Origin: Streptomyces maremycinicus
Lineage (GTDB): Bacteria > Actinomycetota > Actinomycetes > Streptomycetales > Streptomycetaceae
Direction: 5' to 3'
Assembly (NCBI RefSeq): GCF_001184025.1
Contig: NZ_BBYG01000009.1
Coordinates: 560,052-624,051 of the forward strand
DNA length: 64,000 bases
The notes beneath the pieces are model-generated. The model was not told the origin of the DNA. It saw nothing but the letters and a program-made list of their open reading frames with translations, and ran no database searches. Within the stretch, counting starts at the first letter, position 1, and every line of letters begins with the position of its first letter. The position numbers were made by a program, and so were the translations under genes. Below, piece after piece: positions 8,356 through 16,738 of the stretch.

Positions 8356-8769
8356 GTGTCCCAGATCGCAGGCGAGCCCGCGACCCAGGACTTCGTGGAA
8401 GTCCGGCTGCCGGCTGCGGGTGCCTACCTGTCGGTGCTGCGGACGGCCACGGCCGGCCTCGCGGCCCGTTTGGACTTCACCCTGGACGAGATCGAGGACC
8501 TGCGCATCGCGGTGGACGAGGCTTGCGCGATCCTGCTTCAGCAGGCCGTGCCCGGCTCGGTACTCAGTTGCGTGTTCCGACTCGTCGACGACTCGCTGGA
8601 AGTCACCGTCTCCGCGCCGACCACGGACGGACACGCCCCCTCACGGGACACCTTCGCCTGGACCGTCCTGTCCGCCCTCGCGGGCAAGGTGTCCTCCGCC
8701 GTCGACGAGGACAAGACCGTGACGATCAGTCTCTACAAACAGCGCGGCGCGGGACCCGGGCCGGCGTGA
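8356..8769 (+). CDS. ushX: Anti-sigma factor for SigH (UshX/PrsH), RsbW-like
   Basis: A 137-residue RsbW/SpoIIAB-type kinase-fold protein. 'LDEIEDLRIAVDEACAILL' is the N-box of the GHKL ATPase fold. The C-terminal 'FAWTVLSALAGKVSSAVDE' resembles the lid region, but the G-box glycines are weak. In S. coelicolor the homologue UshX (PrsH) binds and inhibits SigH. The GTG start at 8356 follows GGAGG; a GTG two codons upstream is possible. Its stop overlaps the sigH start by 4 bp, consistent with stoichiometric co-production. Confidence 0.88.
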   Translation: MSQIAGEPATQDFVEVRLPAAGAYLSVLRTATAGLAARLDFTLDEIEDLRIAVDEACAILLQQAVPGSVLSCVFRLVDDSLEVTVSAPTTDGHAPSRDTFAWTVLSALAGKVSSAVDEDKTVTISLYKQRGAGPGPA

Positions 8770-9908
8770 GGAACGGGGACGGGCCGGTGCGGGACGAAGA
8801 GCGCGGCACACGGGAGCTGCCGGCCGAGAACGCCGGGATTCCCGTCTCTCCGGACGGTTCCCGACGCATGACGGACGGCATCGACGGCATTCCCGAGCAG
8901 GCCCGGCCGCATCCGGAGGACGACTCGGTCTCCGCGCAGGCGGGTCTGCCGGAAGGTGCCGTGCAGGGCTCGCCTCGGGAGAGGCGGATCGGGGGCGCGC
9001 CCCCGGGCCGAGCAGAGGCGAGGGCTCGACAGAGGGCGACGGGCGGGACAATGAGCGAGCACCAGCGAGACGGCGAACAGAGCGTGCCGGGCACGCCACA
9101 CGAACCTCCGGCCACCCCTGTGCCGGCCGTCCCCGTGCCGGGTCCCCCGGCGCCGGGGGACCGCAGCGGCGCACGGGCGATGTTCATCGAGCTGCGCAAG
9201 CTCGAGAGCAGCAGCGCCGAGTACGCGGAGATGCGCAACCAGCTGGTCCGTATGCACCTGCCGCTCGTCGAACACCTCGCGCGGCGCTTCCGCAACCGCG
9301 GCGAGCCGCTGGACGACCTGACCCAGGTCGCCACCATCGGCCTGATCAAGTCGGTCGACCGGTTCGACCCGGAACGCGGTGTGGAGTTCTCCACGTACGC
9401 GACCCCGACGGTCGTCGGCGAGATCAAGCGGCACTTCCGTGACAAGGGCTGGGCGGTGCGGGTGCCGCGCCGGCTCCAGGAACTGCGCCTGGCGCTGACC
9501 ACGGCCACGGCCGAGCTGTCGCAGCAGCACGGCCGCTCCCCCACGGTCCACGAACTCGCCGAGAAGCTGGCGATCTCGGAGGAGGAGGTCCTGGAGGGTC
9601 TGGAGTCCGCCAACGCGTACTCCACCCTCTCCCTGGACGTGCCGGACACCGACGACGAGTCCCCGGCGGTCGCCGACACCCTCGGCGCGGAGGACGAGGC
9701 GCTGGAGGGGGTCGAGTACCGGGAGTCCCTCAAGCCGCTCCTGGAGGATCTCCCGCCGCGCGAGAAGCGAATCCTGTTGCTGCGGTTCTTCGGCAACATG
9801 ACCCAGTCGCAGATCGCGCAGGAGGTCGGCATCTCGCAGATGCACGTCTCCCGCCTGCTGGCCCGCACGCTGGCCCAGCTGCGGGAGAAGCTGCTCGTCG
9901 AGGAATAG
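8766..9908 (+). CDS. sigH: Stress-response sigma factor SigH (SigB/F/G family)
   Basis: 380 residues from the GTG that overlaps ushX. The conserved sigma core occupies about the last 245 residues: region 2 'LVRMHLPLVEHLARRFRNRG' and 'DDLTQVATIGLIKSVDRFDP', region 3 'GWAVRVPRRLQELRLAL', and region 4 'MTQSQIAQEVGISQMHVSRL'. The N-terminal 135 residues are low-complexity, Pro/Glu/Arg-rich and specific to SigH. In-frame ATGs at 8868 and 9051 (the latter behind GGGCGGGA) would give shorter products. SigH in S. coelicolor is known for several translation and processing products, linked to osmotic stress and sporulation septation. Confidence 0.92.
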   Translation: MRNGDGPVRDEERGTRELPAENAGIPVSPDGSRRMTDGIDGIPEQARPHPEDDSVSAQAGLPEGAVQGSPRERRIGGAPPGRAEARARQRATGGTMSEHQRDGEQSVPGTPHEPPATPVPAVPVPGPPAPGDRSGARAMFIELRKLESSSAEYAEMRNQLVRMHLPLVEHLARRFRNRGEPLDDLTQVATIGLIKSVDRFDPERGVEFSTYATPTVVGEIKRHFRDKGWAVRVPRRLQELRLALTTATAELSQQHGRSPTVHELAEKLAISEEEVLEGLESANAYSTLSLDVPDTDDESPAVADTLGAEDEALEGVEYRESLKPLLEDLPPREKRILLLRFFGNMTQSQIAQEVGISQMHVSRLLARTLAQLREKLLVEE

Positions 9909-9979
9909 CCGAGGAACAGCCGCGGCACAGCGGACCGCGGCAGGACGGCGGTACGCGGGAGGGCCGGCCGGAAAGGCGG

Positions 9980-10420
9980 CTACTCCGACGCGCGGCCCGG
10001 CCCCCGGATCCCGAGGGCCCGGGTCGTCTCACCGTTGACGAGCAGGACGAGCGACGCGACGGCGACGGCCGCGAGCGCGATGCCCGCCGGGATCGCCATG
10101 CTGTCGGCCCGCAGCAGGTTGTAGGCCACCGGCAGCGCCATGATCTGGGTGATGACGGCGGGTCCCCGGCTCCAGCCGCGCAGCCCGAGCAGTCCGCGCG
10201 CGGCGAGCAGCGGCAGCAGGGCGAGCACGATCAGGGTGACGCCGCCGGTGACGGCCTGCCGGCGGTCGTCCGGGTCGCCGCCGATGCCCAGGGCGAGCAT
10301 CCACACCCCGCCGACGACCAGCGCCAGCCCTTCGAGGGCGACGAGCGCGGCGGCGTACGTCAGCCGGCGCGGGCGCGGGGCGGCGGATTCCGGGGCTGCG
10401 GGAGTCTGGTCACTGCTCAC
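9980..10420 (-). CDS. Conserved small integral membrane protein
   Basis: A 146-residue protein with four predicted membrane helices: 'AALVALEGLALVVGGVWML', 'GGVTLIVLALLPLLAARGLL', 'ITQIMALPVAYNLL' and 'AIPAGIALAAVAVASLVLLV'. A charged, Pro/Ala-rich cytosolic N-terminus precedes them. GTG 10420 is chosen because it begins the sequence just before that tail. No family function is known to me. It is convergent with sigH and divergent from the lipid kinase. Confidence 0.75.
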   Translation of the reverse strand: MSSDQTPAAPESAAPRPRRLTYAAALVALEGLALVVGGVWMLALGIGGDPDDRRQAVTGGVTLIVLALLPLLAARGLLGLRGWSRGPAVITQIMALPVAYNLLRADSMAIPAGIALAAVAVASLVLLVNGETTRALGIRGPGRASE

Positions 10421-10567
10421 CCCAGAAGGGTAGCCCGCGCCCCTGACCGGCCCCGGGCCGCCCGCACGGGGAGGCGCGGCACCCGTGTCGAGGCTCACCC
10501 CGCGATCTCTTACCCGATCCCCACCTCGGCCTGTGCCCGGTACCACCCAGTAGGTACGCTGCAACTC

Positions 10568-11536
10568 ATGCGTGCACTTCTCGTGGTCAATCCGGCGGCA
10601 ACCACTACGAGTGCACGGACGCGCGACGTCCTCATCCACGCGCTCGCGAGCGAGATGAAGCTCGAAGCGGTCACCACCGAGTACCGCGGGCACGCACGGG
10701 ACCTGGGCCGGCAGGCCGCGGACAGCGGGAACGTCGATCTGGTGGTGGCCCTCGGCGGCGACGGCACGGTCAACGAGGTGGTCAACGGCCTCCTGCACGC
10801 CGGCCCCGATCCGGAGAGACTGCCCGGCCTCGCGGTGGTCCCCGGCGGCTCCACCAACGTCTTCGCCCGCGCCCTGGGGCTGCCCAACGATCCGGTGGAA
10901 GCCACCGGCGCGCTGCTGGACGCCCTGCGGGAGAGCAGTGAACGGACGGTGGGGCTCGGTCTGGCCTCGGGCACGCCGGGCACGGAGGACGAGGCGGTGC
11001 CGTCGCGCTGGTTCACCTTCAACGCCGGGCTGGGCTTCGACGCCGGGGTGGTGGGGCGGGTGGAGCAGCAGCGCGAGCGCGGCAGGAGATCCACCCACGC
11101 TCTTTACATCCGCCAGGCCATGCGCCAGTTGTTGGGTGAGTCACAGCGGCGGCACGGGTCGATCACGCTGGAGCGGCCGGGCGCGGAACCGGTGACCGAT
11201 TTGGTGCTGTCCATAGTCTGCAACACGGCTCCGTGGACCTATCTGGGCAATCGCCCGGTGTACGCGTCGCCTAAGGCCTCGTTCGATACGGGGCTGGACG
11301 TACTCGGTCTCAGCCGTCTGTCCACGGCGTCGGTTGCCCGATATGGCACCCAGTTGCTCACTTCGTCCCCCGAGCGGGGCCCGCACGGCAAGCATGCGGT
11401 CTCACTGCACGATCTGGACCGGTTCACCTTGCATTCGAAGGTCCCCTTGCCCCTTCAGATGGACGGTGACCACCTGGGGCTGCGAACAAGCGTGACGTTC
11501 ACAGGCGTACGCCGTGCACTGCGTGTGATTGTGTGA
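10568..11536 (+). CDS. Diacylglycerol/lipid kinase family protein
   Basis: 322 residues with an N-terminal DAGK catalytic domain: 'ALLVVNPAATTTSA', the nucleotide-binding 'ALGGDGTVNEVVNGLL' (GGDGT at about 63-67) and 'VVPGGSTNVFARALG'. The C-terminal half forms the second beta-sandwich ('PLQMDGDHLG'). It would phosphorylate a diacylglycerol, sphingoid base or other lipid; the substrate is not determined by sequence. The protein lacks membrane helices and probably acts at the membrane face. It lies immediately upstream of wblE, with its own promoter region shared with the divergent membrane protein. Confidence 0.87.
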   Translation: MRALLVVNPAATTTSARTRDVLIHALASEMKLEAVTTEYRGHARDLGRQAADSGNVDLVVALGGDGTVNEVVNGLLHAGPDPERLPGLAVVPGGSTNVFARALGLPNDPVEATGALLDALRESSERTVGLGLASGTPGTEDEAVPSRWFTFNAGLGFDAGVVGRVEQQRERGRRSTHALYIRQAMRQLLGESQRRHGSITLERPGAEPVTDLVLSIVCNTAPWTYLGNRPVYASPKASFDTGLDVLGLSRLSTASVARYGTQLLTSSPERGPHGKHAVSLHDLDRFTLHSKVPLPLQMDGDHLGLRTSVTFTGVRRALRVIV

Positions 11537-11855
11537 GCAGAAAGGGCTGAAGTCCTTTCACTCGAACGTTTAGGCCAGGGTCCACCCCATGGAAGTACGG
11601 CTGTGACCTAGTCGACACCGAGGAATCAAAAAAAACTTTCCGGAAGGGGTTGTATCCGCCGCTGAGGTTTGCGAGTCTCTACGTGGCGATCGAGACAGCC
11701 CGCAACACCGGCATCCACTGATCACCGGAACCCCTCTTCAAACAACAGGACCGCGCCAGGGAACCTGGCTGGTGGCCCTTCACTTGTTGAGGGATTCGTG
11801 AAAGCGTTCACATTCACAAGCAACTTGCACGTAATACCAAGGAGAGGTAGCAGCC
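11537..11855 (+). other. 319-bp wblE upstream region
   Basis: No gene. It contains an A8-tract (11628-11635), which is rare in this genome, and a long leader to wblE ending in the strong ribosome-binding site AAGGAGAGG about 8 bp before the ATG. GGAAT at 11622 and GTT at 11649 resemble SigR promoter elements, but their spacing is 22 bp instead of the usual 18-19, so I do not call a promoter. 'GTTCACATTCACAAG' near 11805-11820 is a short direct repeat of unknown meaning. Confidence 0.5.
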
Positions 11856-12113
11856 ATGGACTGGCGTCACAACGCCGTTTGCCGCGAGGAAGACCCCGAG
11901 CTCTTCTTCCCCATCGGCAACACCGGTCCTGCGCTGCTGCAGATCGAGGAAGCCAAGGCCGTCTGCCGTCGCTGCCCGGTTATGGAGCAGTGTCTGCAGT
12001 GGGCGCTCGAGTCCGGCCAGGACTCCGGCGTCTGGGGTGGCCTCAGCGAGGACGAGCGTCGCGCCATGAAGCGCCGCGCCGCCCGCAACCGGGCCCGTCA
12101 GGCCTCCGCCTGA
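11856..12113 (+). CDS. wblE: WhiB-family iron-sulfur regulator WblE
   Basis: An 85-residue Wbl protein. The four [4Fe-4S] cysteines are C9, C37, C40 and C46, in the standard C-x27-C-x2-C-x5-C spacing. The beta-turn 'GVWGGLSEDERR' and a basic C-terminal tail 'MKRRAARNRARQ', the DNA-contacting region, follow. Wbl proteins act with the principal sigma factor at promoters. This locus, beside the lipid kinase and a PdtaS-type kinase, is that of wblE in S. coelicolor (orthologue of mycobacterial WhiB1). Confidence 0.93.
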   Translation: MDWRHNAVCREEDPELFFPIGNTGPALLQIEEAKAVCRRCPVMEQCLQWALESGQDSGVWGGLSEDERRAMKRRAARNRARQASA

Positions 12114-12231
12114 CAACACCCGCCCCGCAAGCCTGAGCTTGGCGGCGCGTACGACGTGTACGCATCTCCCGCCCCCGAGCCGCAGCGCGCAGTACCCCCG
12201 ATGCGCAGCACAAGCTGGCAACGAGCATTCG

Positions 12232-12260
12232 AGCCCCGGACCCCTGAACGGTCCGGGGCT
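12232..12260. terminator. Terminator after wblE and the PdtaS gene
   Basis: A perfect 11-bp stem, AGCCCCGGACC (12232-12242) with GGTCCGGGGCT (12250-12260), has a 7-nt loop and is followed by TTCTTG. It lies between convergent genes and can serve both. Confidence 0.8.
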
Positions 12261-12278
12261 TCTTGCTGTGCGGGCCCG

Positions 12279-13754
12279 CTACTTCTGTGCGCGCACGGGA
12301 ATGTCCAGGATCACCTGGGTGCCGCGCTCGGGCCCCGGGACCATGTCGAAGGTGCCGCCCAACTCGCCCTCCACCAGCGTCCGTACGATCTGGAGGCCGA
12401 GGTTGCCCGAGGTGTGCGGGTCGAAGCCCTCGGGGAGTCCGACGCCGTCGTCCTGGACGGTGACCAGCAGACGTGTCTCCTTGCTGGTGCCGCCGCGGAC
12501 CGCGGAGACCTCGACCGTGCCGGTGTCGCCCTCGACGAAGCCGTGCTCCAGGGCGTTCTGGAGGATCTCGGTGAGGACCATGGACAGCGGGGTGGCGACC
12601 TCGGCGTCCAGGATGCCGAAGCGTCCGCTGCGCCGGCCGGCGACCTTGCCCGGCGAGATCTCGGCGACCATCGCCAGCACCCGGTCGGCGATCTCGTCGA
12701 ACTCCACCCGCTCGTCCAGGTTCTGAGACAGCGTCTCATGCACGATGGCGATCGAGCCGACCCGCCGGACCGCCTCCTCCAGCGCCTCCCGGCCGCGTTC
12801 GGACTCGATACGCCGGGCCTGGAGCCGCAACAGGGCCGCCACCGTCTGGAGGTTGTTCTTCACCCGGTGGTGGATCTCCCGGATGGTCGCGTCCTTGGTC
12901 ATCAACTCGCGTTCGCGACGGCGCAGTTCGGTGACGTCACGCAGCAGGACGAGCGCGCCGATGCGGGTGCCCTTGGGCTTCAGCGGGATGGCCCGGAACT
13001 GGATGACGCCGTCCTTGGCCTCGATCTCGAACTCGCGGGGCGCCCAGCCGCTGGCGACCTTGGCGAGCGCCTCGTCCACCGGACCCCGGGTCGGGGCGAG
13101 TTCGGCCGTGGTCAGGCCCAGGTGCTGGCCGACCAGGTCGGAGGCGAGGCCCATCCGGTGGTAGGCCGACAGCGCGTTCGGGGAGGCGTACTGGACGATT
13201 CCGTCGCCGTCGACGCGGATCAGGCCGTCGCCGACGCGTGGGGCGGCGTCCATGTCCATCTGCTGGTCGGGGAACGGGAAGGAGCCGGCCGCGATCATCT
13301 GGGCGAGGTCGGAGGCGCTCTGGAGGTAGGTGAGCTCCAGGCGGCTGGGGGTGCGCACGGTGAGCAGGTTGGTGTTGCGGGCGATGACCCCGAGCACCCG
13401 GCCCTCGCGCCGCACCGGGATCGACTCGACCCGGACGGGGACCTCCTCGCGCCACTCCGGGTCGCCCTCGCGCACGATCCGGCCCTCGTCCAGGGCGGCG
13501 TCGAGCAGCGGACGGCGGCCCCGCGGGACGAGGTGGCCGACCATGTCGTCCTGGTAGGAGGTCGGGCCGGTGTTGGGCCGCATCTGGGCGACGGAGACAT
13601 AGCGGGTGCCGTCGCGGGTGGGGACCCACAGGACCAGGTCGGCGAAGGAGAGGTCGGAGAGCAGCTGCCACTCCGAGACCAGCAGGTGGAGCCACTCGAG
13701 GTCGGAGTCGTCGAGTGCGGTGTGCTGGCGTACGAGTTCGTTCATGGAGGGCAC
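12279..13754 (-). CDS. Sensor histidine kinase, PdtaS type
   Basis: 491 residues and cytosolic, with no membrane helix. An N-terminal GAF-like domain (about 1-155, 'ELVRQHTALDDSDLEWLHLL', 'SDLSFADLVLWVP') is followed by a PAS domain (about 175-280). The HisKA_2 dimerisation helix carries the phospho-acceptor in 'IREIHHRVKNNLQTVAALL' (His295/296). The ATPase domain shows N-box 'TEILQNALEHGF', 'DDGVGLPEG' and 'NLGLQIVRTLV'. This is the architecture of PdtaS, which phosphorylates the RNA-binding ANTAR response regulator PdtaR; that partner is not in the window. Start taken as GTG 13754; ATG 13745 is equally possible. Confidence 0.9.
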   Translation of the reverse strand: MPSMNELVRQHTALDDSDLEWLHLLVSEWQLLSDLSFADLVLWVPTRDGTRYVSVAQMRPNTGPTSYQDDMVGHLVPRGRRPLLDAALDEGRIVREGDPEWREEVPVRVESIPVRREGRVLGVIARNTNLLTVRTPSRLELTYLQSASDLAQMIAAGSFPFPDQQMDMDAAPRVGDGLIRVDGDGIVQYASPNALSAYHRMGLASDLVGQHLGLTTAELAPTRGPVDEALAKVASGWAPREFEIEAKDGVIQFRAIPLKPKGTRIGALVLLRDVTELRRRERELMTKDATIREIHHRVKNNLQTVAALLRLQARRIESERGREALEEAVRRVGSIAIVHETLSQNLDERVEFDEIADRVLAMVAEISPGKVAGRRSGRFGILDAEVATPLSMVLTEILQNALEHGFVEGDTGTVEVSAVRGGTSKETRLLVTVQDDGVGLPEGFDPHTSGNLGLQIVRTLVEGELGGTFDMVPGPERGTQVILDIPVRAQK

Positions 13755-14036
13755 GTCTGCGAGCGTACCCGTGGGTCTGTGCGGGGCCTAAACCCGTCGG
13801 CGGCGCGCGGGAGGCCGCGCGGGGCACCCGGGCCCGGAAACACCCGCGGGCCGCGGCGCCTGAGAGGGACCCTCAGCCCTCCCGGCACCGCAGCCCGGAG
13901 CAATATCGGCCGCGGGGTGTGCGGTCCCGTCGACCGAAGGGTGAGGATCCGGGGCAGTCAGGGCAGAGAGCTCCGGGTCCTCGGTCCGCCTTCCTGTGCG
14001 GGGAAGACGGAAGTGCTGTGTCTCGCTCCCCTCCAT

Positions 14037-14052
14037 TGTGGACTAGACCACT
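14037..14052. promoter_or_regulatory. dre-like DasR operator, distal to nagB
   Basis: TGTGGACTAGACCACT is a near-palindrome matching the DasR-responsive element core TGGTCTAGACCA with one changed base. It lies about 265 bp upstream of nagB. Confidence 0.7.
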
Positions 14053-14253
14053 AGGGGTGTCCATGTGTGGAAGGTCGTTCGTTGTCATGGGTCTGCGGAC
14101 GCTCTGACATCCACTGCGCAGCCTAGCCTGTGCGGGTTCCCGCGCGGGGCCGGTTACGCGGGGCATTTTCCGCGATCCACGCCGGAGCGGCCCGCGTCGC
14201 CCCTCCCTCGCCCGAAGACGAACAGGGCCGTTTCTGTTAGATTGACCTCATAG

Positions 14254-14269
14254 ATTGGTCTAAACCACA
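14254..14269. promoter_or_regulatory. dre DasR operator of nagB
   Basis: ATTGGTCTAAACCACA matches the dre consensus at all but one core position and lies 47 bp upstream of the nagB start, where a GntR-family repressor would block transcription. Confidence 0.85.
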
Positions 14270-14315
14270 TAGCCCTTCCGGGCCCCCGAAGCCCCTCTCA
14301 GAACGGCAGGCCAGC

Positions 14316-15101
14316 GTGGAAGTTGTCATCGTTGCGGACGCCCGGTCGGGCGGCGAGATCATCGCCGAGGCCATGGGGCGCCTCCTGCGGCGCAAGCCGG
14401 ACGCCCTGCTCGGTGTGGCCACCGGTTCCACCCCGCTGCCCGTCTACCAGGCCCTGGCGGCCGCGGTGCGCGCCGGCTCGGTGGACACCGCGCGGGCGCG
14501 GATCGCCCAGCTCGACGAGTACGTGGGCCTGCCCGCCGAGCACCCCGAGTCCTACCGCTCGGTGCTGCGGCGCGAGGTGCTGGAGCCGCTGGGCATCAGC
14601 ATGGACGCCTTCCTCGGTCCGGACGGCACGGCCACGGACGTACAGGCCGCGTGCGAGGCGTACGACCGCGCGCTGGCCGAGGCCGGCGGAGTGGACCTCC
14701 AGCTGCTCGGGATCGGCACCGACGGGCACATCGGGTTCAACGAGCCGTGCTCCTCCCTCGCCTCGCGCACCCGGATCAAGACGCTGACCGAGCAGACCCG
14801 GGTGGACAACGCGCGCTTCTTCGACGGCGACATCGAGCAGGTCCCGCACCACGTGATCACCCAGGGCATCGGCACGATCCTGGAGGCGCGGCACCTGGTG
14901 CTGCTCGCCACCGGGGAGGGCAAGGCGGACGCGGTCGCGGCTACGGTGGAGGGGCCGGTCGCGGCGGTGTGCCCGGCGTCCGCGCTCCAGCTGCACCCGC
15001 ACGCGACGGTCGTCGTCGACGAGGCCGCCGCGTCCAAGCTGAAGCTCGCGGACTACTTCCTGCACACCTTCGCCAACAAGCCGGAGTGGCAGGGCATCTG
15101 A
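14316..15101 (+). CDS. nagB: Glucosamine-6-phosphate deaminase
   Basis: 261 residues. It converts glucosamine-6-phosphate to fructose-6-phosphate and ammonia, feeding aminosugars from chitin into glycolysis. Seen: 'LGVATGSTPLPVYQAL' (phosphate loop), 'QLDEYVGLP' with the catalytic Asp, and 'LLGIGTDGHIGFNEP' with the conserved Asp and His of the NagB family. The GTG at 14316 is the start that fits the family length. It is controlled by the dre site just upstream, and lies beside the das genes, whose products import and hydrolyse chitobiose. Confidence 0.95.
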   Translation: MEVVIVADARSGGEIIAEAMGRLLRRKPDALLGVATGSTPLPVYQALAAAVRAGSVDTARARIAQLDEYVGLPAEHPESYRSVLRREVLEPLGISMDAFLGPDGTATDVQAACEAYDRALAEAGGVDLQLLGIGTDGHIGFNEPCSSLASRTRIKTLTEQTRVDNARFFDGDIEQVPHHVITQGIGTILEARHLVLLATGEGKADAVAATVEGPVAAVCPASALQLHPHATVVVDEAAASKLKLADYFLHTFANKPEWQGI

Positions 15102-15144
15102 GGGCGCCGCCCCTCCTCCCCCGCGCACACCACCGCCGGCCATG

Positions 15145-15186
15145 ACGAAGGCGCCGGGCTCCCGTTCAGGAGCCCGGCGCCTTCGT
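15145..15186. terminator. Terminator between nagB and dasD
   Basis: A perfect 18-bp stem, ACGAAGGCGCCGGGCTCC at 15145-15162 with its complement at 15169-15186, and a CGTTCA loop. It sits between convergent genes and would terminate both. Confidence 0.88.
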
Positions 15187-15197
15187 CGTGACGGCAC

Positions 15198-16730
15198 TCA
15201 GGCGGGCGTGGCCCCCGCGATGACCTCAGCCGCCGCGCGGCCGCACACACGGGCCGCGCCGTGGGTGGCGATGTGCAGGGCGCCGCGGGGCGGGGCCTGC
15301 GGGACGCCCATCTCGACGACGACCGTGTCCGGGCGCGCCGTGAGGAGGGTGTCCAGGGCCGCCGTCATCCAGGGGTGCCGGTGCTCGTCGCGGACCACCG
15401 CCACGATCCGCCGCTCCCCCGCCGCGACCAGCGCCTCGTGGCCCGCCTCCGCGCCCGTGAAGCCGCCGGTCCCGGTCCCCGGCAGCAGGCGGCCCAGCTC
15501 GGCGGCCACACCCCACGGGGTCTCGTCCCCGACGGCGATGTTCGCGACCGGGGTGAGCGCGGCGACGTAGGGCGGGTCGGTGACCGGGGTGAAGCCGTCG
15601 CCGCCGGTGAGTCGCAGCGCACGGCGGGCGGCGATCAGGCCGACATCGGCCCGCCCGGTGCTGCGGCCGGCGCGGGCCGGCGCCTCGTCGGTACCGGCCG
15701 CCGCCGTGCCGTGTGCGGCTGTGGCTGTCCAGCGGGCCAGTGCCCGTACCCGCTCCGCCGCGTCCGCGAGACGCTGTTCGGGGAGTTCACCGGTGCGGAC
15801 GGCGGTGACCAGGGCGTCGCGCAGGCGGCGTACCGTCTCGTCGTCCGCCAGGCCGCCGCCCACGCAGATGGCGTCGGCGCCGGCCGCGACGGCGAGGACG
15901 CTGCCGCGCTCGATGCCGTAGGTCGCGGCGACGGCCTGCATCTCCATGCCGTCCGTGACGATCAGGCCGTCGTAGCCGAGTTCCTCGCGGAGCAGGGTGG
16001 TGAGGATGCGCGGGGACAGGGTCGCCGGCCGGGCCGGGTCCAGGGCGGGGACCAGGATGTGCGCGCTCATCACGGCGCGGGTGCCGGCCGCGATGGCGGC
16101 GCGGAACGGGGTCAGTTCGCGTTCCGTCAGGACCGCGGGGTCGGCGTCGATGCGCGGCAGCGCGTGGTGGGAGTCGACGGCGGTGTCGCCGTGCCCCGGG
16201 AAGTGCTTGGTGCAGGCCGCCACGCCGGCCGACTGGAGGCCGGTGACGTAGGCGGCGGTGTGCCGGGCGACCAGGCCGGGGTCGGCGCCGAAGGAGCGGA
16301 CCCCGATGACCGGGTTGGCGGGGTTGGAGTTCACGTCGGCGGAGGGCGCCCAGTTGAGGTTGACGCCGCACTCCGCGAGGCGGCGGCCCAGCTCGGCGGC
16401 GACCTCCAGCGTGAGCGCGACGTCGTCCACCGCGCCCAGCGCGTGGTTGCCGGGGAAGCTGGAGCCGGTGCGCACCTCCAGCCGCGTGACATCGCCGCCC
16501 TCCTCGTCGATCGCGACCAGGACGTCGTCCCGTTCCGCGCGCAACTGCGCCGTCAGCGAGGCGAGTTGTTCGGGCGAGGCGATGTTCCGCCCGAACAGAC
16601 CCACCGACGCCAGGCCCTCGCCCAGGCGGCGCAGCAGCCAGTCGGGGGCGGTGGTGCCGGGGAATCCGGGTTGGAGGACCGTCAGGGCGTCACGGGTGAG
16701 AGTGTCGGTGCCGCTGGCGATTGTCGTCAT
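15198..16730 (-). CDS. dasD: Beta-N-acetylglucosaminidase DasD, GH3 family
   Basis: 510 residues of glycoside hydrolase family 3. Seen: 'AIDEEGGDVTRL', the NagZ-type 'KHFPGHGDTAVDSHHALP' carrying the His/Asp acid-base dyad, and 'GLIVTDGMEMQAVAATY' with the nucleophile Asp. A C-terminal domain of about 170 residues follows the TIM barrel. No signal peptide is visible, so it is probably intracellular and cleaves imported chitobiose to GlcNAc. The ATG at 16730 lies only 8 bp after the dasC stop, so it belongs to the das transcript. Confidence 0.92.
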   Translation of the reverse strand: MTTIASGTDTLTRDALTVLQPGFPGTTAPDWLLRRLGEGLASVGLFGRNIASPEQLASLTAQLRAERDDVLVAIDEEGGDVTRLEVRTGSSFPGNHALGAVDDVALTLEVAAELGRRLAECGVNLNWAPSADVNSNPANPVIGVRSFGADPGLVARHTAAYVTGLQSAGVAACTKHFPGHGDTAVDSHHALPRIDADPAVLTERELTPFRAAIAAGTRAVMSAHILVPALDPARPATLSPRILTTLLREELGYDGLIVTDGMEMQAVAATYGIERGSVLAVAAGADAICVGGGLADDETVRRLRDALVTAVRTGELPEQRLADAAERVRALARWTATAAHGTAAAGTDEAPARAGRSTGRADVGLIAARRALRLTGGDGFTPVTDPPYVAALTPVANIAVGDETPWGVAAELGRLLPGTGTGGFTGAEAGHEALVAAGERRIVAVVRDEHRHPWMTAALDTLLTARPDTVVVEMGVPQAPPRGALHIATHGAARVCGRAAAEVIAGATPA

Positions 16731-16738
16731 CGGGGGCG

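Larger units (their letters stand above)
13755..14315. other. 561-bp divergent region between PdtaS and nagB
   Basis: I find no credible gene. It holds two DasR-type operators (listed separately), the nagB promoter region and the kinase promoter. The distance of the upstream operator from nagB (about 265 bp) suggests either a long leader or a second promoter. Confidence 0.5.

Noticed and set aside
11537..11855. SigR-type promoter for wblE
   Set aside because: GGAAT (11622) and GTT (11649) are 22 bp apart, and the other candidate pairs also have wrong spacing or altered -35 bases.
12156..14054. A 632-codon open frame on the plus strand opposite the PdtaS-type kinase
   Set aside because: It mirrors the codon bias of the kinase gene on the other strand; its sequence is Gly/Arg/Gln-rich without domains. 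The kinase has full, ordered motifs.
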